DNA of 64,000 nt, from contig NZ_PNFA01000005.1 of NCBI RefSeq assembly GCF_002970975.1, forward strand, positions 248,001-312,000, in the 5' to 3' direction. The translations under genes were made by a program, and so were the position numbers. The notes beneath the pieces are model-generated. The model ran no database searches. It was given only the letters and a program-made list of their open reading frames with translations, and was not told the DNA's origin. This document shows, piece after piece, positions 1 to 8,969 of this stretch (positions are counted from its first letter, which is position 1; every line of letters starts with the position of its first letter). The stretch comes from Microbacterium halophytorum (GTDB lineage: Bacteria > Actinomycetota > Actinomycetes > Actinomycetales > Microbacteriaceae).

Positions 1-348
1 ATCGACGCCGTGCTCGTCGTCGCGTTCGCCGCGATCGGGATGGTGCAGCACCACGGCGGGTTCGACGCCGCGGGGCTCGCCGTGGTCGCGTGGCCGTTCC
101 TCGTCGCGCTCGTCGCCGGCTGGGCGGTCTCGCTCGCGTGGAGGGCACCGTGGGGCCCCGTACGCGTCGGCCTGCCGGTGTGGGCAGTGACGGTCGTCGG
201 CGGCCTGCTGCTGCGCGCCGCGACGGGCGGCGGCACCGCGACCGCCTTCGTCATCGTCACCGCCGTGACGCTCCTCGTCCTCCTCGTCGGCTGGCGCCTC
301 ATCGCCCTGCCGATCCGCGCTGCCCGCCGCTCGCGCACCGCCGCGTAG
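1..348 (+). CDS. DUF3054-type integral membrane protein (5' end outside window)
   Basis: The frame is open from base 1 and ends in TAG, leaving 115 residues. The visible part is four hydrophobic helices with short polar loops and a basic tail (AARRSRTAA). An Asp near the window start, an FAAIG stretch and a following His-rich HH fit the actinobacterial DUF3054 family, whose members are about 120-130 aa, so only a few N-terminal residues should be missing. No function is established for the family. It is followed 82 bp later by the co-directional thioesterase gene. The family call is from pattern memory; a small unrelated membrane protein is the alternative. Confidence 0.7.
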   Translation: MDAVLVVAFAAIGMVQHHGGFDAAGLAVVAWPFLVALVAGWAVSLAWRAPWGPVRVGLPVWAVTVVGGLLLRAATGGGTATAFVIVTAVTLLVLLVGWRLIALPIRAARRSRTAA

Positions 349-430
349 CGGCGATCCCGCATCGGGCGCGGGCGGCCGATCATCCGGTCGCCGATTCGCG
401 CCGCGGACCGGCGCGCGGGAACATGGGTCC

Positions 431-901
431 ATGCGCGTGCACATCCCCGTGGAACGGCGGTGGGGCGACCAGGACGCCCTCGGCCACATCAACAACGTCA
501 GCCTGCTGAAGATCCTCGAGGAGGCGCGGCTGCGCGCGTTCTGGCGCGACGGCGACGTCGCCCCGACTCCCGTCGCAGTGTTCGACGACGACACCGTCTC
601 GGGTTCCGGCGCGGCGCAGACACTGATCGCCCGCCAGGAGATCGAGTACGTCCTGCCGGTTCCGTACGGCCGGAAGCCTCTCGACGTGCAGCTCTGGATC
701 GGCCGCCTCGGCGGCTCGAGCGTCGAGATCTGCTACGAGGTGATGAGCCCCACCGGCGAGGAGCAGACCTGCTACGCGCGCGCCACGACGGTCGTCGTGC
801 TCGCCGATGCCGCGACAGGCCGCCCCGTACGCCTGCCCGCGCACGTGCGCGACGCGTGGCAGCCGTACGTCGGCGAGCCCATCGAGTACCGCCGGCGCTG
901 A
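431..901 (+). CDS. Acyl-CoA thioesterase, hot-dog (4HBT) fold
   Basis: The product is a 156-residue single-domain protein. Residues 11-22 (WGDQDALGHINN) match the catalytic D-x-x-G-H-x-N block of the YbgC/FcbC hot-dog thioesterases, with the Asp as nucleophile or general base. The rest alternates long beta strands (EYVLPV, LDVQLWIGRLG, SVEICYEVM) as in a one-domain hot-dog fold. It should hydrolyse an acyl-CoA in the cytoplasm, but the natural substrate cannot be read from sequence. ATG at 431 sits just before the conserved block, so the start is secure. The gene converges on the DUF4097 gene, and a perfect hairpin lies between them. Confidence 0.85.
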   Translation: MRVHIPVERRWGDQDALGHINNVSLLKILEEARLRAFWRDGDVAPTPVAVFDDDTVSGSGAAQTLIARQEIEYVLPVPYGRKPLDVQLWIGRLGGSSVEICYEVMSPTGEEQTCYARATTVVVLADAATGRPVRLPAHVRDAWQPYVGEPIEYRRR

Positions 902-905
902 GCGC

Positions 906-937
906 GCCGAACGCCGCGCCGGAGCGCGGCGTTCGGC
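906..937. terminator. Bidirectional hairpin terminator
   Basis: A perfect 14-bp inverted repeat (906-919 with 924-937, loop CGGA) sits 4 bp after the thioesterase stop and 18 bp before the 3' end of the convergent DUF4097 gene. There is no T-tract, as is usual in high-GC actinobacteria. Confidence 0.75.
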
Positions 938-955
938 CGATCCGTCCGTCGGGAC

Positions 956-2170
956 TCAGCCCGCGCGGAGGTCGATCCCGCCCGCCGAGACATCCGCCTC
1001 GACCACGCGCGGCGCATCGAAGGACGTCTGCAGGTTGTTGGTGTCGATGCCGCCGGCCGACACGCTCTCGCGCACGTCGTACTCGACATCCGGGAGCGTG
1101 ATGTCGGCACTGCCCGCGCTGACCTCGATGCCGACGCGGGACGGGGCCTCCCCCGAGAGCGAGGCCATCAGGTCGCCCGCCGACACCTGCGCGTCGAACT
1201 CGCGCACATCAGCGAGCTCGACGATCGCCTCGCCCGCGCTCACCTCGCCGTCGACGCTCGTCGCGCTGCCCTCGATCTCGACGCTGCCCGCGCCGAGGTC
1301 GAAGCTTACGTCGCCGAAATCGCCCTCGGCGTTGACGGAGCCCGCCCCGGTCTCGATGTCCAGGTCGGCTCCCTCGAGGCTCTCCGGGAGCGTGAGCGTG
1401 GCGCGGTGCTCCTGGTCCCAGTCGCCGAACCAGGTGAAGTCCCCGAAGCCGAAGCCGTCGCCCTCGCGGCGCACCTCGAGGGTGGCGCCCTCGCGCTCGA
1501 GCCGCCACTCGCGCGTTCCCGACCATTCGAGCTCCGCCTCGTCGACGTCGCCGAAGACGATGCGCATGTCGCCGAAGCCGTGGTCGACGTCGACGGCCGT
1601 GATCCCATCGACGGCGTGCGCGAGGGTTCCGCTGTCGACACCGTTGGCCTGGTTCGCGGCCGCGACCGAGTCGCGCACGGCGCCGAACGCCGCGCCCGCG
1701 CCCGCGAACAGCAGCACCACCGCGCCGATCGCCGTCGCCGTGATCGCCACGGCCCGCGTCCCGATGCGGGCCGTCTCGCTCTGCGGTGGCACCGGTCCCC
1801 CGGCGGCCGGCGGCGTCGGGCCGCCCGCCGGGGGGACGCCGCCGCCCGAGGCCGCCCCTGGATGCGCGGCTCCGGTCGCGTACGGCGATCCGTACGCGGG
1901 AGGCGCGCCCTGCGGCTCGCCCCACGGCGAGGGCCCAGGGCCGCCCTGTGCCGCGGCGCCTTCGGCCGGGGAGCCGTTCACGGCGACGCGCGGCGTCTCG
2001 CCCGTCGGCGCGACCGCGCGGCCATCGCCCGTGGATCCGGCCGCCGGCACCTGGTTCCCGCTCGGCGCATCCGGAGCCGAGTTCGCGCCCGCGGCATCCG
2101 GCGCCCGATTCTCGGTCAGGGCGTCCGGGGTCTCGTTGCCGCCCGCGGGCGGCGGTGTGAGGTTCGTCAT
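956..2170 (-). CDS. DUF4097-family membrane-anchored beta-repeat protein (LiaG/LiaF-like)
   Basis: The product has 404 residues: a Pro/Gly/Ala-rich cytoplasmic region (1-130), one transmembrane helix (about 141-165), then an extracytoplasmic domain of short repeated beta strands (GSVNAEGD, GSVEIEG, SAGEAIVEL, SAGDLMA, SAGSADITL, SAGGID) typical of DUF4097. ATG at 2170 overlaps the stop of the response regulator as ATGA, so the two are translationally coupled. By its position with a NarL-type two-component system it probably belongs to a LiaFSR-like cell-envelope stress circuit, perhaps as sensor cofactor or effector. That role is inferred from context. The long low-complexity N-terminus is unusual and could be an interaction tail. 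Confidence 0.8.
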   Translation of the reverse strand: MTNLTPPPAGGNETPDALTENRAPDAAGANSAPDAPSGNQVPAAGSTGDGRAVAPTGETPRVAVNGSPAEGAAAQGGPGPSPWGEPQGAPPAYGSPYATGAAHPGAASGGGVPPAGGPTPPAAGGPVPPQSETARIGTRAVAITATAIGAVVLLFAGAGAAFGAVRDSVAAANQANGVDSGTLAHAVDGITAVDVDHGFGDMRIVFGDVDEAELEWSGTREWRLEREGATLEVRREGDGFGFGDFTWFGDWDQEHRATLTLPESLEGADLDIETGAGSVNAEGDFGDVSFDLGAGSVEIEGSATSVDGEVSAGEAIVELADVREFDAQVSAGDLMASLSGEAPSRVGIEVSAGSADITLPDVEYDVRESVSAGGIDTNNLQTSFDAPRVVEADVSAGGIDLRAG

Positions 2171-2880
2171 CGGTTCTGTCCCGTCTCGTTCGCGCCGGGG
2201 CGCGGGGTCTGCGGCGTGACGGGGGTCGGTTCCCCCGTCGCTTCGATGTGGGCGAGCACCGCCAGCACGCGGCGGTTGCCCTGGGCATGGTGGTCGAGGT
2301 CGAGCTTCGCGAAGATCGACGTGATGTGCTTCTCGACGGCGCCGGGGCTGATGAAGAGCAGCTTCGAGATCGCCGCGTTGTTCTTGCCCTCGGCGATCAG
2401 CGAGAGCACGGTGCGCTCGCGCTCCGTAAGGCGCTGCATCTTCTCGTCGCGGGAGCGGCGCGTCAGCAGCTGTGCCACGACCTCGGGGTCGAGCACGGTG
2501 CCGCCCTCTGCGATGCGGTCGACCTGCTCGAGGAAGTCGGCCACGTCGGTGACGCGGTCCTTCAGCAGGTAGCCGACCGCGCCGCCCTGTTGGGCGATGA
2601 GCTCGCTCGCGTACCGCTCCTCGACGTACTGGGAGAACACGAGCACGGCGAGCGAGGCGTCGCGGCGGCGGAGGTCGAGCGCGGCCCGGATGCCCTCGTC
2701 GCGGAACGTCGGGGGCAGGCGCACGTCGAGGATGCACAGGTCGGGCGAGGTGCGCTCGACCGCCTCGACCACGTCGGTCGCGTCGGGAAGCGCAGCGACC
2801 ACGTCGTGGCCGGCGTCGGCGAGCAGCCTGGTGAGGCCCTCGCGCAGGAGCACGGAGTCTTCGACGATCAGAATGCGCAC
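2167..2880 (-). CDS. NarL/LuxR-family response regulator
   Basis: The product has 237 residues. A receiver domain spans 1-120 with acidic pocket E7-D8, phospho-acceptor D52 (CILDVRL) and switch Lys107 (YLLKD). A GerE/LuxR helix-turn-helix follows (LTERERTVLSLIAEGKNNAA...). A Pro/Thr-rich tail ends the protein. The GTG start at 2880 overlaps the histidine kinase stop by 13 bp, and the gene ends by overlapping the DUF4097 start, so kinase, regulator and DUF4097 gene form one operon. It presumably receives phosphate from that kinase and may control its own operon. Confidence 0.88.
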   Translation of the reverse strand: MRILIVEDSVLLREGLTRLLADAGHDVVAALPDATDVVEAVERTSPDLCILDVRLPPTFRDEGIRAALDLRRRDASLAVLVFSQYVEERYASELIAQQGGAVGYLLKDRVTDVADFLEQVDRIAEGGTVLDPEVVAQLLTRRSRDEKMQRLTERERTVLSLIAEGKNNAAISKLLFISPGAVEKHITSIFAKLDLDHHAQGNRRVLAVLAHIEATGEPTPVTPQTPRPGANETGQNR

Positions 2881-4208
2881 GGCACGCTCACTTCCAGCGA
2901 GGTCGGTCCCCCGTGGGGGCTGTCGAGGCGGGCGTCGCCGCCCAGCGCCGTGATGCGGGTCCGGATGCCGTCGAGGCCGCCGCCGGGGACGATGCGGGCG
3001 CCGCCCATGCCGTTGTCCTCGATGCGGGCCCACAGCACGCCGGCATCCGGTCGCGACCTGACGGTCACGCGGCACTCGGTGGCGCGGGAGTGCTTCGCGG
3101 CGTTGGTGAGGCTCTCTGCGATCGCGAAGTACGCCGCCGCCTGCTCGTCGCGACCTGGGTTCCCCTCGATGCGCACGTCGAGGCTCACGGGGATGTGCGA
3201 GCGGCCGGCGAGCGCCGACAGCGCGGCGTCGAGGCCGCGGTCGTCGAGCACCGAGGCGTGGATGCCTCGGGCTAACTGGCGCAGCTCCGTGATCGCCGCC
3301 TTCGTCGAGGTGTGCGCCTCGGCCACGAGATCCTTCGCCTGATCGGGGTCGGAATCGATCTTGGTCTGGGCGAGGCCGAGCGTCATGCCGACCGACACGA
3401 GCCGCGGCTGGACGCCGTCGTGCAGGTCGCGCTCGATGCGGGTGCGCTCGAGGTCGCCGGCCCGGATGGCGTCGGCACGCTGGCTCGCGGCGCTGTAGGC
3501 CTGTGCGGTCGCCTGCTCGGCGCGCTGCGCGGCCTCTCGGGCCTGCGCGGCCAGCTGCGCTTCGCGCATCGGTGCGACGATGACGCGCGACATCGCTCCG
3601 TGCAGCATCGCGACGCCGTAGAGGGCGGCGAGCGCGATGACCGCGATGATGGCGGCGGCGAGCGGGCCGGCCGGCGCCTCGAAGGTGTAGCCGAAGACGC
3701 GCACGGCGCCGCCCCACAAGGGCGCGAACGCCGCCGTGACGGCCCAGACGAAGAGCGTGAAGAACGTCCACACGACGTAGCCGAGCACCGTCGCGATCGC
3801 GAGGTGCGCGATCGCGCGCCAGGTGCCGCCGTCGATGAACTGCAGCCACACGGTGTGCAGGAAGCCCTTGAAGCCCGGCTTCTGCGAGCGCCGCGGCAGC
3901 AGCGTCGGCAGCCCGAAGCGGTACAGCCCCTCGACGCGCGCGGTCTCGAGGAACGCGGCGCCGTACAGGAGGTAGACGAACCCGAGCAGCAGCGGCAGGC
4001 CGACCGCGATGAGAGCCAGGCCGAGGCCCGTGCCCAGCAGCGTGCCGAGCGTGATGAACACGGCGAGGCCGTATCCGGCCAGCAGCGCCAGGTGGCAGAT
4101 CACCTGGAGCGCCGTCAGCGGGCCCGCGATCGAACGGGCCCGCGCGGCCGTCGGCGGCGCCGTCTCGGTCGGATGGAGGTGCGCCGAGGGCGCGGTGGTC
4201 GATGTCAT
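2868..4208 (-). CDS. Sensor histidine kinase, HisKA_3 type with N-terminal 'putative sensor' membrane domain
   Basis: The product has 446 residues. Residues 30-205 carry about five hydrophobic helices with the YLLYGAAFLETARVEGLYRF block seen in actinobacterial membrane sensor domains. A coiled, Ala/Gln-rich linker (215-250) leads to the dimerisation helix ERTRIERDLHDGVQ with phospho-acceptor His263. The ATPase domain has N box ESLTNAAKHS and G box DNGMGG. There is little extracytoplasmic sequence, so it probably senses within the membrane, as LiaS does. ATG at 4208 lies 6 nt after TACCTT, suggesting a leaderless transcript. It is the first gene of the kinase-regulator-DUF4097 operon. Confidence 0.88.
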   Translation of the reverse strand: MTSTTAPSAHLHPTETAPPTAARARSIAGPLTALQVICHLALLAGYGLAVFITLGTLLGTGLGLALIAVGLPLLLGFVYLLYGAAFLETARVEGLYRFGLPTLLPRRSQKPGFKGFLHTVWLQFIDGGTWRAIAHLAIATVLGYVVWTFFTLFVWAVTAAFAPLWGGAVRVFGYTFEAPAGPLAAAIIAVIALAALYGVAMLHGAMSRVIVAPMREAQLAAQAREAAQRAEQATAQAYSAASQRADAIRAGDLERTRIERDLHDGVQPRLVSVGMTLGLAQTKIDSDPDQAKDLVAEAHTSTKAAITELRQLARGIHASVLDDRGLDAALSALAGRSHIPVSLDVRIEGNPGRDEQAAAYFAIAESLTNAAKHSRATECRVTVRSRPDAGVLWARIEDNGMGGARIVPGGGLDGIRTRITALGGDARLDSPHGGPTSLEVSVPCAF

Positions 4209-4214
4209 ACCTCC

Positions 4215-4220
4215 AAGGTA
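4215..4220 (-). promoter_or_regulatory. -10 hexamer (TACCTT) of the LiaS-like kinase operon
   Basis: TACCTT on the minus strand ends 6 nt before ATG at 4208, the spacing expected when transcription starts at the start codon. A palindrome (GGGGGATATCCCCC, 4268-4281) lies about 50 bp further upstream. Confidence 0.45.
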
Positions 4221-4288
4221 TGGACCCGAGTCGCTCGGCACAGCGGGGACCGCCGGTGAGATTCGAGGGGGGATATCCCCCGGCGGCG

Positions 4289-5233
4289 TCAGCGCGCCCT
4301 GCGCTCCATCGCCGCTTCGACCGCGACGAGCGTCAGGACGACCACGGCACCGAGCACGGCGAACAGGATCGGCCCCGCCGGATCGGTCGGCGCCAGCAGC
4401 GTCCCGTGGCCGTCCTCCCCGCCCTGGCCGCCCTGCCACGGCCAGAGCGCGCGCAGCGAACCGAGCATGAGCCCGAGCATCACGAGGAGCGTCGTGCGCC
4501 TGGCCCGCGCGAGCAGCACCGTGATCCCCTTGACGATCGTGACGAGGCCCACGAGCGCCCCCACGGCGAACACCCCGATGTAGGCCCAGTCGCGCTCGTC
4601 GACGGCGGTGAGTGTCGGGCCGTACAGCCCGATCGCGAGGAGGAAGAACGACCCCGAGACGCCCGGCACCACGAGGGCGCACACCGCCACGGCCGCCGCG
4701 AGCATGACGAACCACCAGGCGGGGTCCTCCGCCTCGGTGTTCGAGGCCAGCCCGACCAGCAGGAATGCGGCGACGCCGGCGATCAGCACCGCGAGCGCGT
4801 CGACGAGCCAGTGCGCCTTCCCCGTACCCTCGGGCAGCATCCGGATGGGCACGATCAGGCTCGCCGCGACGAGGCCGAAGAAGAGCCCGCGGGCGTTCTC
4901 GGGATTCGCTTCGACGAGCGCCGACACGGTTCCGGCGCCGAACAGCACGGCGACCGCCATGCCGACGAGCAGCGGGGCCGCGAGCCACCAATCGACCGAG
5001 CGGATGTTCTCGCGGAAGCCCGCGGCCCTGTTCGGGCCGGTCACGAGCACGCGGAGCGCGCGGCCCAGCATCAGCGCCGCCGTCATCGCCCGCTCGTACA
5101 CGCCCGTCACGAGAGCGATGGTGCCGCCGGAGACGCCGGGGACGAGCTCGGCGAGGCCGATGAGGAAGCCCCGCAGCAGCGTGAGCGGCGCCTGCCTCGG
5201 CCCCGAGCGGCGTGCGGTGGTGTGCGACGTCAT
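4289..5233 (-). CDS. DUF368 family membrane protein (PopT-type polyprenyl-phosphate transporter)
   Basis: The product has 314 residues and about nine hydrophobic helices. The N-terminal block RGFLIGLAELVPGVSGGTIALVTGVYER and the internal repeat VVPGVSGSFFLLAIGLY are the two PGxSG hallmarks of DUF368. The family was recently shown to recycle undecaprenyl-phosphate across the cytoplasmic membrane (PopT), alongside DedA-family UptA, so this gene likely supports wall synthesis. ATG at 5233 is preceded by a GAGAGAGGG Shine-Dalgarno sequence, with a TAGTCT -10 candidate at 5271-5276. It is divergent from aspS and downstream-facing toward the LiaS-like operon. Function rests on the family, not on context. 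Confidence 0.85.
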   Translation of the reverse strand: MTSHTTARRSGPRQAPLTLLRGFLIGLAELVPGVSGGTIALVTGVYERAMTAALMLGRALRVLVTGPNRAAGFRENIRSVDWWLAAPLLVGMAVAVLFGAGTVSALVEANPENARGLFFGLVAASLIVPIRMLPEGTGKAHWLVDALAVLIAGVAAFLLVGLASNTEAEDPAWWFVMLAAAVAVCALVVPGVSGSFFLLAIGLYGPTLTAVDERDWAYIGVFAVGALVGLVTIVKGITVLLARARRTTLLVMLGLMLGSLRALWPWQGGQGGEDGHGTLLAPTDPAGPILFAVLGAVVVLTLVAVEAAMERRAR

Positions 5234-5345
5234 GTGATCGGCCCTCTCTCGGCGTCGTGCAGCTGTGGGGAGACTACAGACCCCGCCGGGGAGAGCGCCC
5301 AGCGAGCCCCCTCCGGAGCTGATCTGCGCGCCGGGCGCTCGCCAG

Positions 5346-5351
5346 TAGACT
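5346..5351 (+). promoter_or_regulatory. -10 hexamer (TAGACT) upstream of aspS
   Basis: TAGACT lies 33 nt before the GTG start, leaving a short leader that carries the strong AGGAGG ribosome binding site at 5372-5377. The divergent DUF368 promoter candidate TAGTCT is about 70 bp away. Confidence 0.45.
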
Positions 5352-5384
5352 GGGCGGACCGCACTTCGACCAGGAGGAACACCC

Positions 5385-7151
5385 GTGCTCCGCACTCACG
5401 ACGCAGGCTCGCTCCGCGCCTCGCACATCGGTCAGACCGTCACCCTCGCGGGGTGGGTCGATCGCCGGCGCGACCACGGGGGCGTCGCCTTCATCGACCT
5501 GCGCGACGCCTCCGGCATCGCCCAGGTGGTCATCCGGGACGAAGAGATCGCCCACCCGCTGCGCAGCGAGTTCGTGCTGAAGGTCACGGGCGAGGTCTCC
5601 GGCCGCCCCGACGGCAACGCGAACGCCAACCTCCCCACGGGCGACATCGAGGTCATCGCGACCGAGGTCGAGGTGCTGAACGAGTCGGCCGCGCTGCCGT
5701 TCCAGGTGTCGACGGCGCTCGACGGCCAGGAGTCGGTCGGCGAGGAGGTGCGCCTCAAGCACCGCTACCTCGACCTGCGCCGCCCCGGCCCCGCCGCCGC
5801 CATGCGGCTGCGCTCGAAGGCGAGCCAGGCGGCCCGCCGCGTGCTCGACGCGCAGGACTTCGTCGAGGTCGAGACGCCGACCCTGACGCGCTCGACGCCC
5901 GAGGGCGCCCGCGACTTCCTGGTGCCCGCGCGCCTGAACCCCGGCAGCTGGTACGCCCTGCCGCAGTCGCCGCAGCTGTTCAAGCAGCTGCTGATGGTGG
6001 CCGGCATGGAGCGCTACTACCAGCTCGCCCGCAGCTACCGCGATGAGGACTTCCGCGCCGACCGCCAGCCCGAGTTCACGCAGCTCGACATCGAGATGAG
6101 CTTCGTCGACCAAGAGGACGTCATCGCCCTCGGCGAGAAGCTCGTCAGCGAGCTGTGGAAGCTGATCGACGTCGAGATCCCGACGCCGATCGAACGCATC
6201 ACATTCCACGACGCCATGCGCCTGTACGGCTCGGACAAGCCGGATCTCCGCTTCGGCAACGCCATCGTCGAGCTCGCCGAGTATTTCAAGGACACGACCT
6301 TCCGGGTGTTCCAGCAGGAGTACGTGGGCTCGGTCGTGATGCGCGGCGGCGCGTCGCTGCCCCGCCGCCAGTTCGACGCCTGGCAGGACTGGGCGAAGTC
6401 GCGCGGCGCCAAGGGCCTCGCCTACGTCACCTTCGCCGAGGACGGCACGCTGGGCGGCCCCGTCGCCAAGAACCTCTCGGACGCCGAGCGCGACGGCCTG
6501 GCACAGGTCACCGGCGCGGAGCCGGGCGACGCCGTGTTCTTCGCGGCCGGCAGGACCGGCGAGGCGCGCGCCCTCCTCGGCGCCGCCCGCGTCGAGATCG
6601 CGCACCGGACGGGCCAGATCGACGAGAACGCCTGGGCATTCGTGTGGGTCGTCGACGCGCCCCTGTTCAAGCCGACAGGCGAGGACGACGACGTCGACCT
6701 CGGCCATTCGGCGTGGACTGCCGTGCACCACGCCTTCACGTCGCCGAAACCCGAGTACCTCGACTCGTTCCACGAAGACCCGGGGAACGCCCTCGCCTAC
6801 GCGTACGACATCGTCTGCAACGGAAACGAGATCGGCGGCGGCTCGATCCGCATCCACCGCCGCGACGTGCAAGAGCGCGTCTTCGACGTCATGGGCATCG
6901 GCGAGGCCGAGGCGCAGGAGAAGTTCGGCTTCCTCCTCGACGCCTTCGCCTTCGGCGCGCCGCCGCACGGCGGCATCGCCTTCGGCTGGGACCGCGTGGT
7001 CTCGCTGCTGGCGGGCGTCGACTCGATCCGCGAGGTGATCGCGTTCCCGAAGACCGGCAACGGCTTCGACCCCCTCACCGCGGCCCCGGCCCCGATCACG
7101 GCCGAGCAGCGCGCCGAGGCCGGCGTCGACGCGGAGCCCGAAGAGGCGTAA
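5385..7151 (+). CDS. aspS: Aspartyl-tRNA synthetase
   Basis: The product is a 588-residue class IIb synthetase that charges tRNA with Asp in the cytoplasm. It has an N-terminal OB-fold (about 15-105; [14 protein letters not shown]), class II motif 2 with [18 protein letters not shown], the bacterial GAD insertion in the middle, and motif 3 [10 protein letters not shown] near the C-terminus. Length is typical of bacterial AspRS. GTG at 5385 follows AGGAGG with good spacing. Many actinobacteria lack AsnRS and use a non-discriminating AspRS with GatCAB. Whether this enzyme is non-discriminating cannot be settled from sequence alone. Confidence 0.97.
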   Translation: MLRTHDAGSLRASHIGQTVTLAGWVDRRRDHGGVAFIDLRDASGIAQVVIRDEEIAHPLRSEFVLKVTGEVSGRPDGNANANLPTGDIEVIATEVEVLNESAALPFQVSTALDGQESVGEEVRLKHRYLDLRRPGPAAAMRLRSKASQAARRVLDAQDFVEVETPTLTRSTPEGARDFLVPARLNPGSWYALPQSPQLFKQLLMVAGMERYYQLARSYRDEDFRADRQPEFTQLDIEMSFVDQEDVIALGEKLVSELWKLIDVEIPTPIERITFHDAMRLYGSDKPDLRFGNAIVELAEYFKDTTFRVFQQEYVGSVVMRGGASLPRRQFDAWQDWAKSRGAKGLAYVTFAEDGTLGGPVAKNLSDAERDGLAQVTGAEPGDAVFFAAGRTGEARALLGAARVEIAHRTGQIDENAWAFVWVVDAPLFKPTGEDDDVDLGHSAWTAVHHAFTSPKPEYLDSFHEDPGNALAYAYDIVCNGNEIGGGSIRIHRRDVQERVFDVMGIGEAEAQEKFGFLLDAFAFGAPPHGGIAFGWDRVVSLLAGVDSIREVIAFPKTGNGFDPLTAAPAPITAEQRAEAGVDAEPEEA

Positions 7152-7157
7152 GCATCC

Positions 7158-7200
7158 GAGGCCCCTGCTCATCGCCGCATCGGTGATCGGCGGGGGCCTC
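7158..7200. terminator. Hairpin terminator between aspS and the MFS gene
   Basis: Outer arms GAGGCCCC (7158-7165) and GGGGCCTC (7193-7200) enclose an inner stem ATCGCC/GGTGAT. The hairpin begins 7 bp after the aspS stop. It lies between convergent genes and could serve both strands. Confidence 0.7.
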
Positions 7201-7244
7201 GCCGTGCCCGCGCCGAGCCGGGCGATGTCAGCCCGTCCGCACGC

Positions 7245-8864
7245 TCAGCCGACGCCTCGGTGGTCGGCGTCACCCTCCGCATTCGGCCCAACGGCATCAG
7301 AGTCAGAAGCGGCGGCCTCGTCCGCCGCCGCGACCTCTGCGTACTGGGCCGAGAGCATCCGGTACGACTTCGTCAGGAACGCGGCGAGCGCGATGAGCAC
7401 CGCGACGATGCCGGCGAAGAGGAACACGAGCGCGATGCCGCGAACCTCGCCCTCGCCGAGCAGCCAGCCCCAGCGCGCCTGCCCCGCCTCGCCGCGCATG
7501 TACGGGATGACCCAGAACTCCGCGATCGGGGCGATCAGGAAGGCCGTCACGGGGGCGGCCGCCGCCTCGAACGTCATGGCGAAGCCGAACACGCGGCCCT
7601 GCTGGCGGAACGGCACGACCCGCTGGATGACCGTCTGCTCGGCGGCCTCGACGACCGGCATCGTCACCATGAACAGGAAGATGCCGATGCCGTAGAGCCA
7701 CCACCATTCGCGCAGCGCGAAGCCCGCGCCGAGCACGCCGACGACGCCGGCGAAGACCAGCATGGTCCGGATGGGGTTGCGGCCGAGGCCGAACTTGGCG
7801 ATCAGGCCGCCGCCGACGAGGAAGCCGCACGTCGCGACGGCGAGCGCGATGCCCCAGGTCTCCGCGCCCCCGAACACCTCGAGCCCGTACGGGTCCATGA
7901 GCGCCATGTAGACGCCGCCGACGAGATTGTTCAGCGTCGTGAACAGCACCAGCGCGACGAGACCCGGTGCGGCGCGCACCGCCTGCCACCCGCCCTTGAT
8001 GTCGACCCAGTGGGTGCCGCCCTCGCCCTTGGCCAGGACTGGCTCCGGGATGCGCACGAACAGCAGGTGCACGAGCGACAGCCCGATGAACACCACGGCG
8101 ATCAGGATCGTCGGCCCCATGCCGAGGATGCCGACCGAGAGGCCGCTGAACGCGCTCGTGACGATGAAGGCGAGCCCCTGCACCGTGCCGACGAGGCCGT
8201 TCGCATTGGCGCGGCGCGGGCCGGGCACGAGGAGCGAGACGGTCGTCGACAGCGCGATGTTGCGCAGCTGCTCCACCACGGCGCCGGCCAGCATCACGGT
8301 GGCGAACAGCCAGAACAGCGGGCTCGTCGCGATCGGCAGCGAGACGGCGGGCAGCGTGAGGAACATCACGCCCGTGATCGCGAAGGCGACGAAGGTTCCC
8401 GCCGTGGCCCACACCATCACGGCGTGCTTCCGGAAGCGGTCGACGAGCGTGCCGAAGAACATGCTGAAGATCGCCACCAGCAGCATGTACGCGCCGCCGA
8501 TCACGCCGGTCGCGAGCACCGATTTCGTCTCGAGGTACACCCAGAACGTCAGAGCGAACCAGAGGTAGCTCGTCGTGACGTTCGCGAACGCCGTGTTGAC
8601 GAGCACCTGCGCGAACGTGCGCATGCCGCCCGGCGGGGGTTCGGGGTCGGACGAGTGGTCGGCGGCGCCGGATTCGGCGCCCTGGCTCGTCGCGGCATCC
8701 GGATCGGACACGGCGGCGGGCGCGTCACTCGGTTCGGGAGCGGCACCGGGCACGCGCACGGGCGCCGGGCCGCGCGGGAGCTCCGGGCCGGGCGCGAAGT
8801 CGCGGTTCTCCGAGGAATCGCTCGCCGGGCCCTCCGGCGGCCCACCGGGCGCGTGGTCGTTCAT
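7245..8864 (-). CDS. Major facilitator superfamily transporter (MFS_3/EntS-like)
   Basis: The product has 539 residues. Residues 1-79 are a disordered Pro/Ser/Asp-rich tail. From MRTFAQVLVNTAF onward there are 12 membrane helices with the MFS motif A variant GTLVDRFRKHAVM between TM2 and TM3 and a repeat-like FGLGRNPIRTM between the halves. It most resembles drug/siderophore exporters of the EntS type; the substrate is unknown. ATG at 8864 lies 7 nt after TAGTGT, which supports the long form as a leaderless message. A shorter start at Met80 would match the family better and cannot be excluded. Confidence 0.85.
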   Translation of the reverse strand: MNDHAPGGPPEGPASDSSENRDFAPGPELPRGPAPVRVPGAAPEPSDAPAAVSDPDAATSQGAESGAADHSSDPEPPPGGMRTFAQVLVNTAFANVTTSYLWFALTFWVYLETKSVLATGVIGGAYMLLVAIFSMFFGTLVDRFRKHAVMVWATAGTFVAFAITGVMFLTLPAVSLPIATSPLFWLFATVMLAGAVVEQLRNIALSTTVSLLVPGPRRANANGLVGTVQGLAFIVTSAFSGLSVGILGMGPTILIAVVFIGLSLVHLLFVRIPEPVLAKGEGGTHWVDIKGGWQAVRAAPGLVALVLFTTLNNLVGGVYMALMDPYGLEVFGGAETWGIALAVATCGFLVGGGLIAKFGLGRNPIRTMLVFAGVVGVLGAGFALREWWWLYGIGIFLFMVTMPVVEAAEQTVIQRVVPFRQQGRVFGFAMTFEAAAAPVTAFLIAPIAEFWVIPYMRGEAGQARWGWLLGEGEVRGIALVFLFAGIVAVLIALAAFLTKSYRMLSAQYAEVAAADEAAASDSDAVGPNAEGDADHRGVG

Positions 8865-8871
8865 ACTGCTC

Positions 8872-8877
8872 ACACTA
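8872..8877 (-). promoter_or_regulatory. -10 hexamer (TAGTGT) of the MFS gene, leaderless spacing
   Basis: TAGTGT ends 7 nt before the ATG at 8864. This favours the longer start for the transporter. Confidence 0.45.
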
Positions 8878-8969
8878 GGGCCGCGGCGCACCCGCCGGAA
8901 CGCCCCCGAGCACTTCCCCAGCTTCGCGGTCGTGCGTGCGCCCTGCGGCGTCGGGCGTCACCGATCTGC

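Noticed and set aside
5274..7172. Long antisense open frame (over 600 codons) opposite aspS
   Set aside because: Typical shadow of a GC-rich gene: repetitive Arg/Ala/Gly/Asp composition and no domain; aspS is certain.
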